Counted from the first letter of the stretch, positions 15,983 to 25,526 are shown. The stretch: DNA of 64,000 bases from CAYYJR01 sp964472305 (GCA_964472305.1 CAYYJR010000001.1:372001-436000), one strand, 5' to 3'. Program-made: numbers and translations. Notes: generated by a model from the letters alone, not told the origin.

Positions 15983-18900
15983 ATGAAGAACGCCACCACA
16001 CCTGCGGAATTCGATGACGACACCCGCCTGTTGCGTGCCACCCTGATCGAGCTGTTGCACGCGGAGCGAGGGGCGTTGGCACGCGCCTGGGTCGCCGAAC
16101 TGCCGGTTGGACTGGTCACCGGCACACGCTCCGCGGCGTTGGTGCAGGCTGAGCGTTTCCTGGCGTTGCTCGCGGAAGGCCTGCGCAGCCCAGCGCACGC
16201 TCCGCCAACCATGCAAGTGGTGCATGATGCCGTGCTGGCGCGTGAATTTCCCGCCATCTACGGCATCTCCTGTTTGCTGGTACTGGCGCGACTCGTCGTT
16301 GGCCGGCTGCAACGTCCCGGCGGACCGCCCCTGTCGCTGCATGCCTTTTTTGTCCTGGTGCAGGAAGGATTGGCATCAATCCCCATCTCGCATACCGCGG
16401 AGCAGTTGCTCAATGAGCCATTGAGCGGATTGAGCCGGCTGTCCGTCGAACTGACGCGGCTGCGCGATCAAGATGCCATCACCGCGCTGGCGTTGGCGCA
16501 GGCGCCGGCGCTGGTGGGCGCCGCCGGCAGCGCCATCTGGCTGTGGGATGCCGATCAGCATGCCCCGGTGATGATGATCACCGAGGGGGAGCGAGTGATG
16601 CCCGTCTCGCTGCCCACTTCGCTGTTGCAATATCTGCGGTTAACCTGCGAGAGTTGCGCGTGGTTCAGCGTAGACGCGGGCGAGAGCGATGCCACCTGGC
16701 CTGCGCTGCTGCGTCACCGCGCGGTGGCATTCATCCCGTTGCCCGCGCAGCATGGATGCCTGGGCATCCTCACCGTGCAGCACCAGCAGGGCGCCGCGTT
16801 CTCTCACGACGATATCCTGTTGCTTTCCTCCCTGGGCAACCTGGTGGCGACCGCGCTCCAAAACGCGCAATTGCACCACAGCGAGCGCATCCTGGTCAAT
16901 CTGTTGCAAACCTCCATCAGCCGTCTCATTCAGGCGACCTCCAGTCCGGTGGTGCAGCATGAGGAATTCATACAATCTCTGCTGCACGTCACCGAGGGGC
17001 TGACGCGCGCCGACGCCGTCTGCGCGCGCATCGATCTGGAGGGGCAGCAGGGGATCATCACCAGCGTTTCCGGCATGCGCGAAGACATCGTTTCCGATGA
17101 CCTGTCGACTCTGGCCGGCTTGCTGCACGCGCACATTGTCGGGGATCCTCATGTGGCCAGCGGCCTGCTCGGTGAACTGCTCGCTGATTTTCCGACGCAT
17201 CCGCTCTACCTGAAGCAGTATTACGTTGTCGCGCCGATTGTACTCGATGGCCGGACGTCGGGTATCATCTTTGCGCTAAGTCCCAACTCCTTCACCGAGG
17301 AACAGATGGCCTTTCTGCCCACCATGGCGGGATTAATCGGCGTCGGCATCGGCAATATGCAGCAATCGGCGCGGAACCAGCATCTGCTGTTGCAACTGAA
17401 CAATATCCTCGATTACATTCCGAGTATCATCATGCACGACCAGGACGGCGAAGATCATGCGGACGGTTCGGTTACCCAGCGCATCCTGCGCATCACCGTG
17501 GAAAAGATTACCCGCTCGTTGAATACGCCGATCGGCATTTGCGGCTGGGTGGAAGGCGATGGCGGCTTGCGTATCTGGCCGGATACCACCATCGGCCTGC
17601 CGAAGCCGCTGGCGCAGGCACTGGGACGCAATGACGCTGACCCGGAGCAGATGTTGCCCCTCACGATCCATAACCGCGTGATCGCCGATGCATTGCGGCA
17701 GGGAGTGCCGCTTACCCGGCGTCAGGGTGGCCGGCAATTCCTCGCCGCCTTCCCCTGGTTGAAGGCGCTGGGGGTGGAAGATTGGATTTGCGTGCCCATG
17801 GGGGGAAAGGGCATCATCCTGCTGGCGGATACCCGTCCGCGCGAATTCCCCTTCCGCGAGCAGGCCATCGCCTCCACCTACGCCAACATGGTCGCGCTGG
17901 CTATGGAGAACTCACGATTGGATGATCGGCTGCGCTATCAATTGCACCAGGTTGAGCGCCTCCATCACTTCTCCACCTCGGTCAGCGCCACAATGAATAT
18001 TCACGATATTTTGCACCGGTTGATGCGCGGCGTGACGGATTTGCTGCAGGCGCCGGCGGTGCTGGTGACGTTGGCGGACGCAGACTCGCTGGTGCAACAG
18101 GTAGAAGGCAGCTTCGGTCTTACCGGCAAGCGCTTGCAGGGACGGCGCTTCAGCGCGGACGGCATCATCAGCACGGTGGCGCGTGAGCAGTCCGCCATCA
18201 GCAGCAGTGATCTGCCGGGCGATGGACGCGACCACGTGCTGCGCGAATTAGCGCGTGAGGAGCGGTTGACCTCGTCCCTTACCGTACCCATCGTGGCACG
18301 GCAGCGGGCGCTGGGCACGCTGACGGTTTTTTCATCAAGCCTGCGGGAATTCACTGCGGCGGAACAGCAACTAGTGGAGATGATGGCCTCCGACACCGCT
18401 ATCGCCATCCAGAACGCGCAGATATTACAGTTGGAAAAGGAGCGCACGCACGAGTTGCATGCGCAGGTGGGGCATATCGCGCGCCAGGTAGTGGAAACGA
18501 CGGAACTGGCATTCGCGTTACTGGAGATCGCTCGCCGGGAGCGGTCTTCCACGACCGGGCTGGCGCGTGCAAGTTTGCGCTTGGAGTGTCTGCGCACGGT
18601 GCAGGCGGTGCTCTCCGACGATCTGCCCCCGCTGGCTAATGTGCGCGATGCCATGCAGCGGCTGTTCGCCGAGCGCGCGCATCAGCAGGCTGACACCGCG
18701 TCGGTAAAGATTCGCGTGGAAGGCGCCGCCCTCAGTCTACCCTGGCGCGAGGCAACGTTGTTGGGATTACTGATTCATGAAGGGGTGATGGCCAGAACGG
18801 CGGGCATCGCGCCGCCGGAAGGCGGGCAGATCCGGGTGGATCTGCAACAGGCAGGACGCGACATGCTGGCACAGATCGACGATAACCTGGAACTGTCGGA

Positions 18901-19036
18901 GAAAGCGCGCATGCTGCCGGCGGCTATTGTCGCGCTGGTGGAGCACACGCTGCCGGGCAAGCTCAGTTACGAGTCACTGGCAGGCATCCGTCGTCTGCGT
19001 TTCCGGTTTTACTATCCGCCGGACAGCGCGGGATGA
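15983..19036 (+). CDS. Multi-GAF-domain signalling protein
   Basis: A protein of about 1017 residues with no clear membrane segment. A helical N-terminal region (residues 1-160) precedes four GAF-like modules, roughly at 165-300, 320-460, 490-640 and 670-820. Recognisable stretches are GCLGILTVQH and LASDT-type helices such as MASDTAIAIQNAQIL. The C-terminal 190 residues begin with a helix ERTHELHAQVGHIARQVVETTE and look like a decayed dimerisation and ATP-binding module, but I see no phosphoacceptor His block and no N or G boxes. It may sense small ligands and signal through partners. The start is uncertain: TTG 15956 is also in frame. Confidence 0.65.
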   Translation: MKNATTPAEFDDDTRLLRATLIELLHAERGALARAWVAELPVGLVTGTRSAALVQAERFLALLAEGLRSPAHAPPTMQVVHDAVLAREFPAIYGISCLLVLARLVVGRLQRPGGPPLSLHAFFVLVQEGLASIPISHTAEQLLNEPLSGLSRLSVELTRLRDQDAITALALAQAPALVGAAGSAIWLWDADQHAPVMMITEGERVMPVSLPTSLLQYLRLTCESCAWFSVDAGESDATWPALLRHRAVAFIPLPAQHGCLGILTVQHQQGAAFSHDDILLLSSLGNLVATALQNAQLHHSERILVNLLQTSISRLIQATSSPVVQHEEFIQSLLHVTEGLTRADAVCARIDLEGQQGIITSVSGMREDIVSDDLSTLAGLLHAHIVGDPHVASGLLGELLADFPTHPLYLKQYYVVAPIVLDGRTSGIIFALSPNSFTEEQMAFLPTMAGLIGVGIGNMQQSARNQHLLLQLNNILDYIPSIIMHDQDGEDHADGSVTQRILRITVEKITRSLNTPIGICGWVEGDGGLRIWPDTTIGLPKPLAQALGRNDADPEQMLPLTIHNRVIADALRQGVPLTRRQGGRQFLAAFPWLKALGVEDWICVPMGGKGIILLADTRPREFPFREQAIASTYANMVALAMENSRLDDRLRYQLHQVERLHHFSTSVSATMNIHDILHRLMRGVTDLLQAPAVLVTLADADSLVQQVEGSFGLTGKRLQGRRFSADGIISTVAREQSAISSSDLPGDGRDHVLRELAREERLTSSLTVPIVARQRALGTLTVFSSSLREFTAAEQQLVEMMASDTAIAIQNAQILQLEKERTHELHAQVGHIARQVVETTELAFALLEIARRERSSTTGLARASLRLECLRTVQAVLSDDLPPLANVRDAMQRLFAERAHQQADTASVKIRVEGAALSLPWREATLLGLLIHEGVMARTAGIAPPEGGQIRVDLQQAGRDMLAQIDDNLELSEKARMLPAAIVALVEHTLPGKLSYESLAGIRRLRFRFYYPPDSAG

Positions 19037-19161
19037 ACAGCGCGCGGTCTGGAACAGTGGTGTCTGCACCCGCGACCACGGCATACCGTGTCAGGTCGCG
19101 ACGGTGAATACGTATGGATTGCATAATACATAATCCTCGCGTACGCGCCGGGGGAATCGCC

Positions 19162-20118
19162 ATGACGCAATTCGGCACGCTCGAACGCATCAAGTATAAT
19201 ATCGGATTCATCCGCGAAGTGTATACGCGTTTCTTCGAGGACAATATCCCCATTGTGGCCGGGGCGGTGTCCTTCTTTACCATGGTGTCGCTCATTCCGC
19301 TGCTGCTGTTCGGCGTGCTGATCGCGTATAACCTGCACATGCTCGATATCGTCAACAACCAGATCGACCAGTATTCGAAGATCGCGCTGACACATGCTTT
19401 CGCGGATGCCTTGAAAAAGCAGATCGAGCTGGTTATCCAAAATCGACAGATCATTGCCATCCTGCTGGTATCGGTGGCCCTGTGGACCGGCAGCCAGGTG
19501 TTTCTGGTGCTGGAATCGGCTATAAACATGGTGTGGCGCACGCGCAAACGACGGTCCTTCTGGTGGAGGCGCCTCCTGTCGGTGTTAATGGTGCTCCTGG
19601 TCGGCACTATGATGATCGGCGCGTTTCTGCTCATGAACTCCATTCGCATTCTGCAGGTGTTCTCCATCCCACTGTTCGGGTATAACACCGACGAAATTTC
19701 CTGGTTCATCAGAGTGCTGGTCAGTGTGATTGTCCCCATTCTGCTGGTATCCGGCATCTTTTCCATTATTTACTGTGTCTTGCCGACGAAGAACGTCACC
19801 TTCCGCACCGTGGTGCCCGGTGCGGTGGCTTCGGCCATCTGCTGGTCCGTGTCGTTGAATTTCTTTAGCTGGTATGCCGTACACTTCATCAGTTCGTATT
19901 CCTTTTTGCTCGGTTCGCTTTTCGTCGGGTTGGTCTTCCTGATGTTCTGGTTCTATTACAGCGCCTTCATTATGCTGCTGGGCGCGGAAATATCCGCCGT
20001 ATTCCACAGCCGGCTGGTTGAGGAAGGCGATATCGTGGAGCGCAAGCTGGATGAAGAAGACCGGAATCTGCCACCGCCGCCCACCGATCCGTTCCTCACC
20101 GAAACAATGCGCGCGTAG
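19162..20118 (+). CDS. YihY/virulence factor BrkB family membrane protein
   Basis: A 318-residue inner-membrane protein with six hydrophobic segments. The family signature FFEDNIPIVAGAVSFFTMVSLIPLLL is present near the N-terminus, then LLVSVALWTGSQVF and the late segment LLGSLFVGLVFLMFWFYYSAF. The C-terminal tail is acidic and soluble. The family was once labelled RNase BN, wrongly; the biochemical role remains unknown. GGGGGAA is spaced well ahead of ATG 19162, whereas the frame is open from 19114. The next gene starts 46 bases downstream with its own -10. Confidence 0.9.
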   Translation: MTQFGTLERIKYNIGFIREVYTRFFEDNIPIVAGAVSFFTMVSLIPLLLFGVLIAYNLHMLDIVNNQIDQYSKIALTHAFADALKKQIELVIQNRQIIAILLVSVALWTGSQVFLVLESAINMVWRTRKRRSFWWRRLLSVLMVLLVGTMMIGAFLLMNSIRILQVFSIPLFGYNTDEISWFIRVLVSVIVPILLVSGIFSIIYCVLPTKNVTFRTVVPGAVASAICWSVSLNFFSWYAVHFISSYSFLLGSLFVGLVFLMFWFYYSAFIMLLGAEISAVFHSRLVEEGDIVERKLDEEDRNLPPPPTDPFLTETMRA

Positions 20119-20147
20119 CAGGGGTGACTGTTGGCGGCGCTTTCCGC

Positions 20148-20153
20148 TATACT
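20148..20153 (+). promoter_or_regulatory. -10 box (TATACT) before the acyltransferase gene
   Basis: TATACT ends 11 bases before ATG 20165, so the leader would be only about four bases long. The -35 is weak. Confidence 0.4.
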
Positions 20154-20164
20154 GATGCTGCACT

Positions 20165-21172
20165 ATGCGTATTCACCTCTTTCAGCGCCGTCATCGGTTC
20201 GAATCGGCACTCGGCACACGTCTGCTGTTTAGCGCTGCCCGCGTGATGCATCGTCTGCCACTCGGTGTTGCACTGGCGTTCGGGCGGTTGCTGGGCTGGT
20301 TTATCCCGCGCTGTTTTCCACGCCATTTCCGGCGCATCTGCGCTGATATCGCGTCGGCGTTCGGCGCCGCTCCCACCGCACCCGCCACGCTGCGCCTTGC
20401 CCGCGACTTCTATCGAGGTCTGGGCGAGAGTCTGGTGGAATTTCTACGCCTGCCGTATCTCTCCGCGGACGAAATTCGCCGTCTGGTGCGGCTGGAGGGT
20501 ACCGAGTACCTGGACGCCGCGCTGGCAGAGGGTCGCGGTGCCATCCTGCTGACCGCTCACCTGGGCAATTGGGAATTATGCGGCACTTCGATGGGCCTGA
20601 GTCGCTACCCGACTACCGCCATCGCGCGTTCACAGGTGGATGCCACGCTGACCGACCTGTTTAATCACACGCGCGAGGCGCATGGGTTGAAGGTGGTGGG
20701 GATGACCGATTTGCGCGGTTGCATCCGCGTGCTCAAACGCAATGAATGCCTGGGAGTGTTGAATGATGTGAACGCCAACCATCCCGGCGCGTTCGTGCAG
20801 TTCTTCGGTCGTCCTGCCTCCAGTTACACCGGCGTGGCTTACCTGGCACGCACCACCGGCGCTGCGATTCTGCCCATTTTCGACCAGCGGCTGCCTGATA
20901 AGTCGCATGTCGTGCGCATCTATCCACCCATTCCCGTGGTGCGCACCGAGGACGAAAAACGTGACTTGCTGGTAAACACCATGCGCACCCAACACGTCAT
21001 CGAGCAGGCGATTCGCCGACGTCCCGCTGATTGGTTCTGGTTGCTGTATCGCTGGCGCACCCGTCCGGAAGACGCGCCGCACCCCGAGCGCATTCCGATG
21101 GAACACCGCGACCTGACCCCGGAGGAAGCCGCGAGTCTGCGCAATTTTTCGGGTGGATTCGATCTCCCATGA
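20165..21172 (+). CDS. Lysophospholipid acyltransferase, LpxL/HtrB family
   Basis: A 335-residue protein with an N-terminal hydrophobic anchor and the catalytic motif HLGNWE (H-x4-E type, near residue 135) of late lipid A acyltransferases. Other family landmarks are ARDFYRGLGESLVEFLR, LNDVNANHPGAFVQFFG and the terminal RRRPADWFWLLYRWRTRP. Such enzymes add secondary acyl chains to Kdo-lipid A at the inner membrane. The kdsA and kdsB genes in this window support Kdo-containing lipopolysaccharide here. A glycosyltransferase follows after a small zinc protein. The acyl-chain specificity cannot be told. Confidence 0.9.
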   Translation: MRIHLFQRRHRFESALGTRLLFSAARVMHRLPLGVALAFGRLLGWFIPRCFPRHFRRICADIASAFGAAPTAPATLRLARDFYRGLGESLVEFLRLPYLSADEIRRLVRLEGTEYLDAALAEGRGAILLTAHLGNWELCGTSMGLSRYPTTAIARSQVDATLTDLFNHTREAHGLKVVGMTDLRGCIRVLKRNECLGVLNDVNANHPGAFVQFFGRPASSYTGVAYLARTTGAAILPIFDQRLPDKSHVVRIYPPIPVVRTEDEKRDLLVNTMRTQHVIEQAIRRRPADWFWLLYRWRTRPEDAPHPERIPMEHRDLTPEEAASLRNFSGGFDLP

Positions 21173-21209
21173 ATCAGACAGCAGGCGCATAGGCAGTGCC
21201 GCGGGTTTA

Positions 21210-21218
21210 TGTTATGAT
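21210..21218 (+). promoter_or_regulatory. Extended -10 upstream of the Trm112-like gene
   Basis: TGT-TATGAT, 83 bases before ATG 21302. No clear -35 at normal spacing. Confidence 0.35.
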
Positions 21219-21301
21219 GGGTTTTCGCTGGAGGCTGTTTGGGGTAAATCACGCGCATGGCGGTCGGAGCGCCTCTCTGGCGGCCAGGCAAGGGGCGAAC
21301 G

Positions 21302-21481
21302 ATGATTGACGCGGAATTGCGCGCATTGCTGGTGTGCCCGGTGGATCATCAGGCGTTACGCGATGAGGAGAACGCCCTGGTGTGCACCGCCTGCGAACGG
21401 CGCTATCCCATCGTCGACGATATCCCGGTTATGCTGGTCGACGACGCCGTGCCCGACACGGAGGCGTCCACCCAGAATTGA
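21302..21481 (+). CDS. Trm112-family small zinc protein
   Basis: A 59-residue protein that begins MIDAELRALLVCPVDHQ and has the second Cys pair CTACERRYPIVDDIPVML, the standard Trm112/UPF0434 fold that binds zinc and, in some systems, activates methyltransferases. AAGGGG (21290-21295) selects ATG 21302 over the longer frame from 21257. The glycosyltransferase gene starts 12 bases after the stop, so the two are probably co-transcribed. No partner methyltransferase is adjacent. Confidence 0.85.
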   Translation: MIDAELRALLVCPVDHQALRDEENALVCTACERRYPIVDDIPVMLVDDAVPDTEASTQN

Positions 21482-21493
21482 GCACCGCACGCA

Positions 21494-22366
21494 ATGTTGC
21501 TGTCTATCTGTATCGTCAACTGGAATACGCGCGACGACTTACGACGCTGTCTGGCTTCACTGCCCGCGGGAGCGGGAGCAGTGCCGTGCGAGGTGTTCGT
21601 GGTCGATAACGCGTCCGACGACGGCAGCGCGGAGATGGTCAGCACGGAGTTTCCACGGACGCGGGTGATTCGCAACGCGACCAACCTCGGCTTCGGCAGC
21701 GCCAACAACCTGGCGATTCGGGAGTGCCGCGGCGATTACGTGCTGTTGCTCAATCCCGATACCATCGTGCAGCCGCGCGCGCTGGAATTGCTGGTGACCG
21801 GCATGGAAGCCCATCCGCAGGCGGGCATCGGCGGCGCCAAACTGCTGAACGGTGATGGTTCACTGCAATACTCCTGTCGGCGTTTTCCCACCTTCGCCGC
21901 CGGCGCGTTTCGCAACACTGTGCTCGGACGCCTGTTCGGGCAAAACAGCCAGGTGCGCGATTACCTGATGACCGATTACGACCACGCCGCCATTGCCGAG
22001 GTGGATTGGGTTTCCGGCGCCGCGCTCTGTATTCGCCGGGCGACGCTGGATCAACTGGGATTGCTCGATGAAGCGTTTTTTATGTATTGCGAAGATGTGG
22101 ACTGGTGTTATCGCGCTCACCAGACCGGGTGGAAGGTGCTCTACTTCCCGGATGCCGTCATCACGCACCTTATCGGCCGCAGTTCCGACCTGGCGGTAGA
22201 GTGCATGGTGCGCGCACACCACATGAGCATGGGCATCTTTTATCAGAAGCATTATGCGCCTGCCACGCCGTTGCTGTTGCGCTGGGTGCCGCCGCTGGGA
22301 ATTTGGGTGCGTATGCACACCGTGCTGTGGGCCAAGCGGCGTGACGCCCGCATGCGTAAAGACTGA
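21494..22366 (+). CDS. Glycosyltransferase family 2 protein (rhamnosyltransferase-like)
   Basis: A 290-residue GT-A enzyme. The N-terminus LLSICIVNWNTRDDLRRCL, the VVDNASDDGSAEM nucleotide site, NLGFGSANN, LLNPDTIV, and the acceptor-side segment FFMYCEDVDWCYRAHQTGWK are all typical of the rhamnosyltransferase-like branch of GT2. It probably transfers a sugar from a nucleotide donor to a cell-surface polysaccharide. No membrane-spanning domain is seen beyond a weak C-terminal hydrophobic stretch. It is likely in one transcript with the Trm112-like gene. Confidence 0.9.
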   Translation: MLLSICIVNWNTRDDLRRCLASLPAGAGAVPCEVFVVDNASDDGSAEMVSTEFPRTRVIRNATNLGFGSANNLAIRECRGDYVLLLNPDTIVQPRALELLVTGMEAHPQAGIGGAKLLNGDGSLQYSCRRFPTFAAGAFRNTVLGRLFGQNSQVRDYLMTDYDHAAIAEVDWVSGAALCIRRATLDQLGLLDEAFFMYCEDVDWCYRAHQTGWKVLYFPDAVITHLIGRSSDLAVECMVRAHHMSMGIFYQKHYAPATPLLLRWVPPLGIWVRMHTVLWAKRRDARMRKD

Positions 22367-22470
22367 AGATACCCTGCTATTCTGCCATCGGTATGCAGGA
22401 ATCGCCCGAAGAACGGATAACAATACTCGTGGTCAACTCGCGCACGTTTCACGAACCGGGTCACCCACCC

Positions 22471-23052
22471 ATGAAACACATACCTCTTGCCAAATTGGTA
22501 ACAAGGCTGCTCACACTGGCGTTTCTCCCAGTGGTCTGGCGCGTGCCGGTTTTTGCACTGGCGGGCGTTGCGGTGGGGTTGGGCATGCTGTTGGTGCGGG
22601 TGTCCGAGGTTAGTTCCTACCTGTCCGATCACCCCCGCGTTTGTCTCAACTGCCATGTGATGACGCCGGAATACACTACCTGGGCGCGCAGTAGTCACCG
22701 CCAGGTTGCCACCTGTAACGATTGCCATGTGCCGCACGATTCGTTGCTGCGGAAATACGCTTTCAAGGCAATGGATGGGCTGCGCCATGCCGCCATCTTC
22801 ACGCTGCGCCGCGAACCGCAGGTTATCCGTGCATTGCCCGCATCGCAACAGGTGATCCAGGAAAACTGCCGACGGTGCCACGCGCGACAACTCGGTGGTG
22901 CCGCGATGCTGGCGCACAGCGGACGCCGGTGCGCCGATTGTCACCAAACCCCGCATGGGGACGTGCAGGGGCTTTCAACCACGCCGGATGTGCAGGTGCC
23001 GCACCTGGCGCCCATTCTGCAGTTACCTTCATCAGGAGACACAACGCCATGA
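22471..23052 (+). CDS. nrfH: NrfH-type tetraheme cytochrome c, quinol-oxidising subunit
   Basis: A 193-residue membrane-anchored NapC/NirT-family cytochrome. One N-terminal membrane segment (FALAGVAVGLGMLLVRV) is followed by four CxxCH heme motifs: CLNCH, CNDCH, CRRCH and CADCH. In the NrfHA complex it takes electrons from menaquinol and passes them to NrfA. The frame opens at 22393, but ATG 22471 gives the normal positively charged N-terminus. The stop overlaps the nrfA start (ATGA at 23049-23052), so translation is coupled. Confidence 0.93.
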   Translation: MKHIPLAKLVTRLLTLAFLPVVWRVPVFALAGVAVGLGMLLVRVSEVSSYLSDHPRVCLNCHVMTPEYTTWARSSHRQVATCNDCHVPHDSLLRKYAFKAMDGLRHAAIFTLRREPQVIRALPASQQVIQENCRRCHARQLGGAAMLAHSGRRCADCHQTPHGDVQGLSTTPDVQVPHLAPILQLPSSGDTTP

Positions 23053-24395
23053 CGACCCCGGAGCCCTATTTGCCGACCTCCACACCACCTGCCTGGCGGG
23101 GGTGGGCCGTGTTTTGCCTTGTCGCCATCGCCACCTTCGCGCTGGGATTGCTGGTAGCCTCGGTGCTGGAGCGCCGGAAAGAAGCGGCGCGGCCGCCGGT
23201 GCGTACAGTGCCCATTGCCGAACTGGAGCCGGATAACGCCATCTGGGGAACTGTCTATCCGCGTGAATACCAATCGTGGTTGAAGACGGCGGAAGGCGGC
23301 ACATCCACCAAATATGGCGGCCCGGTACCATTCAGTCAGTTGGAACGCGACCCGCATCTGTCGTCGCTGTTCGCCGGGTATCCTTTCGCAGTGGAGTATA
23401 ACGAGGAGCGCGGACATCAAAATGCCATCAAAGACGTGACCCAAACGCGCCGAGTAGATCCGGCGCGCGGCGGCAAGAAGCAACCCGGCACCTGCCTGAC
23501 CTGCAAAAGCAGCGAGGTGCCCGGACTGATGCGGCAGATGGGCGTAGCGGAGTTCTATCACACTCCGTTCGATAAATTGAAGAAGAAGGTTAGCCACCCG
23601 ATTGGCTGCGCGGATTGCCATGACGCGAAAACGATGAATCTGCGCATCAGCCGTCCGGCGTTGCGCGAGGCGTTTACCGCGATGGGCAAGAATATCGATC
23701 ATGCCTCACAACAGGAGATGCGTTCCCTGGTATGCGCGCAGTGCCATGTGGAGTATTACTTCGCAAAGAAGAATCCGGCTGAGAAAAAAGGCACCTACCT
23801 GACCTTCCCCTGGAAGCGCGGCACCCGTATCGAGGATATCGAAGCGTATTTCACTAAAGATGTGCCGCATGTCGATTGGACGCACCCGGTCAGCGGTACC
23901 AAGATGATCAAAATGCAGCACCCCGATTATGAGATTTATCGCACCGGGGTGCATGCCGCCCGCGGGGTGGCATGCGCGGATTGCCATATGCCGTATCGCA
24001 CCGAAGGTGGCGTGAAATATACCGACCACCATATCCAGAGCCCGTTGAAGGATATCAGCAATGCATGCGCCGTCTGTCACCATTGGACCGAAGCAGAGGT
24101 GCTGACGCAGGTGGAAACCATCCAGGACCGTAATAACCAGTTGCTGTTGCTGGCAGAAAGCGCGCTTGTTGCTGCCCACCAACAGGTGGGGGCAGCCATG
24201 AAGGCGGGCGCCACGGACGCGCAACTGAAGGAGGCGCGGGAGTTGATCCGCAGCGCGCAGATGCGCTGGGATTTTGTGGCAGCCAATAACGGCATGGGAT
24301 TCCACAGCCCGCAGGAGTGCGCACGAATTCTGGCAACCGCCCTCGACCGCGCCGGAAAAGCCCAGCTTGCGGTCTCGCGGCTGAAAATGCGCTGA
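23049..24395 (+). CDS. nrfA: Ammonia-forming cytochrome c nitrite reductase
   Basis: A 448-residue pentaheme enzyme that reduces nitrite to ammonium in the periplasm. The active-site heme uses CLTCK (Cys149, Cys152, Lys153), the hallmark of NrfA. Four CxxCH motifs follow, at Cys187, Cys229, Cys309 and Cys340. An N-terminal hydrophobic stretch (WAVFCLVAIATFALGLL) acts as signal or anchor. AGGAGA is spaced ahead of ATG 23049, which overlaps the nrfH stop. With NrfH it forms a complete quinol-to-nitrite chain. No nitrate reductase is in this window. Confidence 0.97.
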   Translation: MTTPEPYLPTSTPPAWRGWAVFCLVAIATFALGLLVASVLERRKEAARPPVRTVPIAELEPDNAIWGTVYPREYQSWLKTAEGGTSTKYGGPVPFSQLERDPHLSSLFAGYPFAVEYNEERGHQNAIKDVTQTRRVDPARGGKKQPGTCLTCKSSEVPGLMRQMGVAEFYHTPFDKLKKKVSHPIGCADCHDAKTMNLRISRPALREAFTAMGKNIDHASQQEMRSLVCAQCHVEYYFAKKNPAEKKGTYLTFPWKRGTRIEDIEAYFTKDVPHVDWTHPVSGTKMIKMQHPDYEIYRTGVHAARGVACADCHMPYRTEGGVKYTDHHIQSPLKDISNACAVCHHWTEAEVLTQVETIQDRNNQLLLLAESALVAAHQQVGAAMKAGATDAQLKEARELIRSAQMRWDFVAANNGMGFHSPQECARILATALDRAGKAQLAVSRLKMR

Positions 24396-24458
24396 TCGCG
24401 GTCGGCTGAAATCCCGCGCCGGTCATACGGGTGTAGTGTCAGTAAAGGAGAACCCCCG

Positions 24459-25094
24459 ATGAGTCAATTGCAGTTACAATACGGCGCCCGCGTGCTGTTT
24501 CAGGGTGACAGTATCACCGATGCCGGGCGCAGCCGGGACGACGATAGTCAGTTGGGTGGTGGCTACGCGAATATGGTAGCCGCCTGGTTGACGGCACGGT
24601 ATCCCGGCCGCAACCTCACTTTCCTCAATCGCGGCATCGGCGGCAACCGCATACCGGACCTGGAGGCGCGCTGGACGACCGACTGTATCGATCTGCAGCC
24701 GGACTGGTTATCCATTCTGATCGGCATTAACGATACCGTCCATCGATTCAGCGCGCAGGATGCGTCGCCGGTGGCGGAATACGAAGCCGGCTACCGGCGA
24801 TTGCTCGATCGCGTGCGTGAAGAAACCGAGGCCGGGTTGATCATTCTCGAGCCGTTCCTGCTGCCTACGCCGCCGGAACGCGCCGCCTGGCGTCCGCTCC
24901 TCGACCAGCATATCGATGCCGCTCGTCGCGTGGCGCGCGACTATCAGGCTATCTATATCCCGCTCGATGGGCTGCTGGCCGGCCTGACCACGCATCGCAC
25001 CCTCGACTTCTGGGTGTACGACGGCGTGCATCCCAGCCAGGCGGGTCACGCATTCATTGCGCAGGCGTGGATTCGCGCCATTGAGACCAGTTAG
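24459..25094 (+). CDS. SGNH/GDSL-type hydrolase
   Basis: A 211-residue serine esterase of the SGNH fold. Block I is FQGDSITDAGRSR with the nucleophile Ser, block II contains GIGGNRI, block III is IGINDT, and block V is DGVHPSQAGH with the catalytic Asp and His. No signal peptide is apparent, so it is probably cytoplasmic. Family members remove acyl or acetyl groups from carbohydrates or lipids; the substrate here is unknown. AAAGGAG sits ahead of ATG 24459. OsmC starts two bases after the stop. Confidence 0.9.
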   Translation: MSQLQLQYGARVLFQGDSITDAGRSRDDDSQLGGGYANMVAAWLTARYPGRNLTFLNRGIGGNRIPDLEARWTTDCIDLQPDWLSILIGINDTVHRFSAQDASPVAEYEAGYRRLLDRVREETEAGLIILEPFLLPTPPERAAWRPLLDQHIDAARRVARDYQAIYIPLDGLLAGLTTHRTLDFWVYDGVHPSQAGHAFIAQAWIRAIETS

Positions 25095-25096
25095 CG

Positions 25097-25504
25097 ATGC
25101 AGATGGATAACCGTATTGAATTGTCCTGGGTAGAAGGCCGTGCCTGGCAAGCGACCACGCGCGGACTGACCGTGGTCGGTGATTCCACACGCGAGCACGG
25201 CGGGAAGAATCGTGGGATGACCCCGGTCGAGATGATGGTGGCCGCGCTGGGCCTGTGCACGGGCATCGAACTGTCTTATTATACGGAGCGGCATCCGGGC
25301 GTCGACTTGTCGCAGATTCGCATGGCACTCACCTGGGAAGATGCCGGGGAGCGTCCGTCGCGGGTTGGCGCCATCCACCTGCACGTCACGCTGCCGCCCG
25401 GACTGAGCGAGGAGGAACGCAACACGTTGACACGAGTGGTGCATGCCTGCAAAGTGCATCGCTCGCTGGAGCACGGGGTGGAGATCGCAACCATGGTGGA
25501 GTAG
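25097..25504 (+). CDS. OsmC family protein
   Basis: A 135-residue OsmC/Ohr-fold protein. It reads WQATTRGLTVVGD, then GMTPVEMMVAALGLCTGIELSYY, in which Cys follows the central helix, and later VVHACKVHRSLEHGVEIAT with the second Cys. The paired cysteines support peroxide or polysulfide chemistry, but branch assignment (OsmC, Ohr or YhfA-like) is not possible from this alone. It is almost certainly co-transcribed with the SGNH hydrolase two bases upstream. A GC-rich hairpin follows. Confidence 0.88.
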   Translation: MQMDNRIELSWVEGRAWQATTRGLTVVGDSTREHGGKNRGMTPVEMMVAALGLCTGIELSYYTERHPGVDLSQIRMALTWEDAGERPSRVGAIHLHVTLPPGLSEEERNTLTRVVHACKVHRSLEHGVEIATMVE

Positions 25505-25526
25505 GGGAAAGCGGTTTGCGGGTTAT

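Noticed and set aside
20191..20204. A T-loop-like GGTTCGAATC string
   Set aside because: It lies inside the acyltransferase coding sequence, and no acceptor stem or anticodon arm fits around it.
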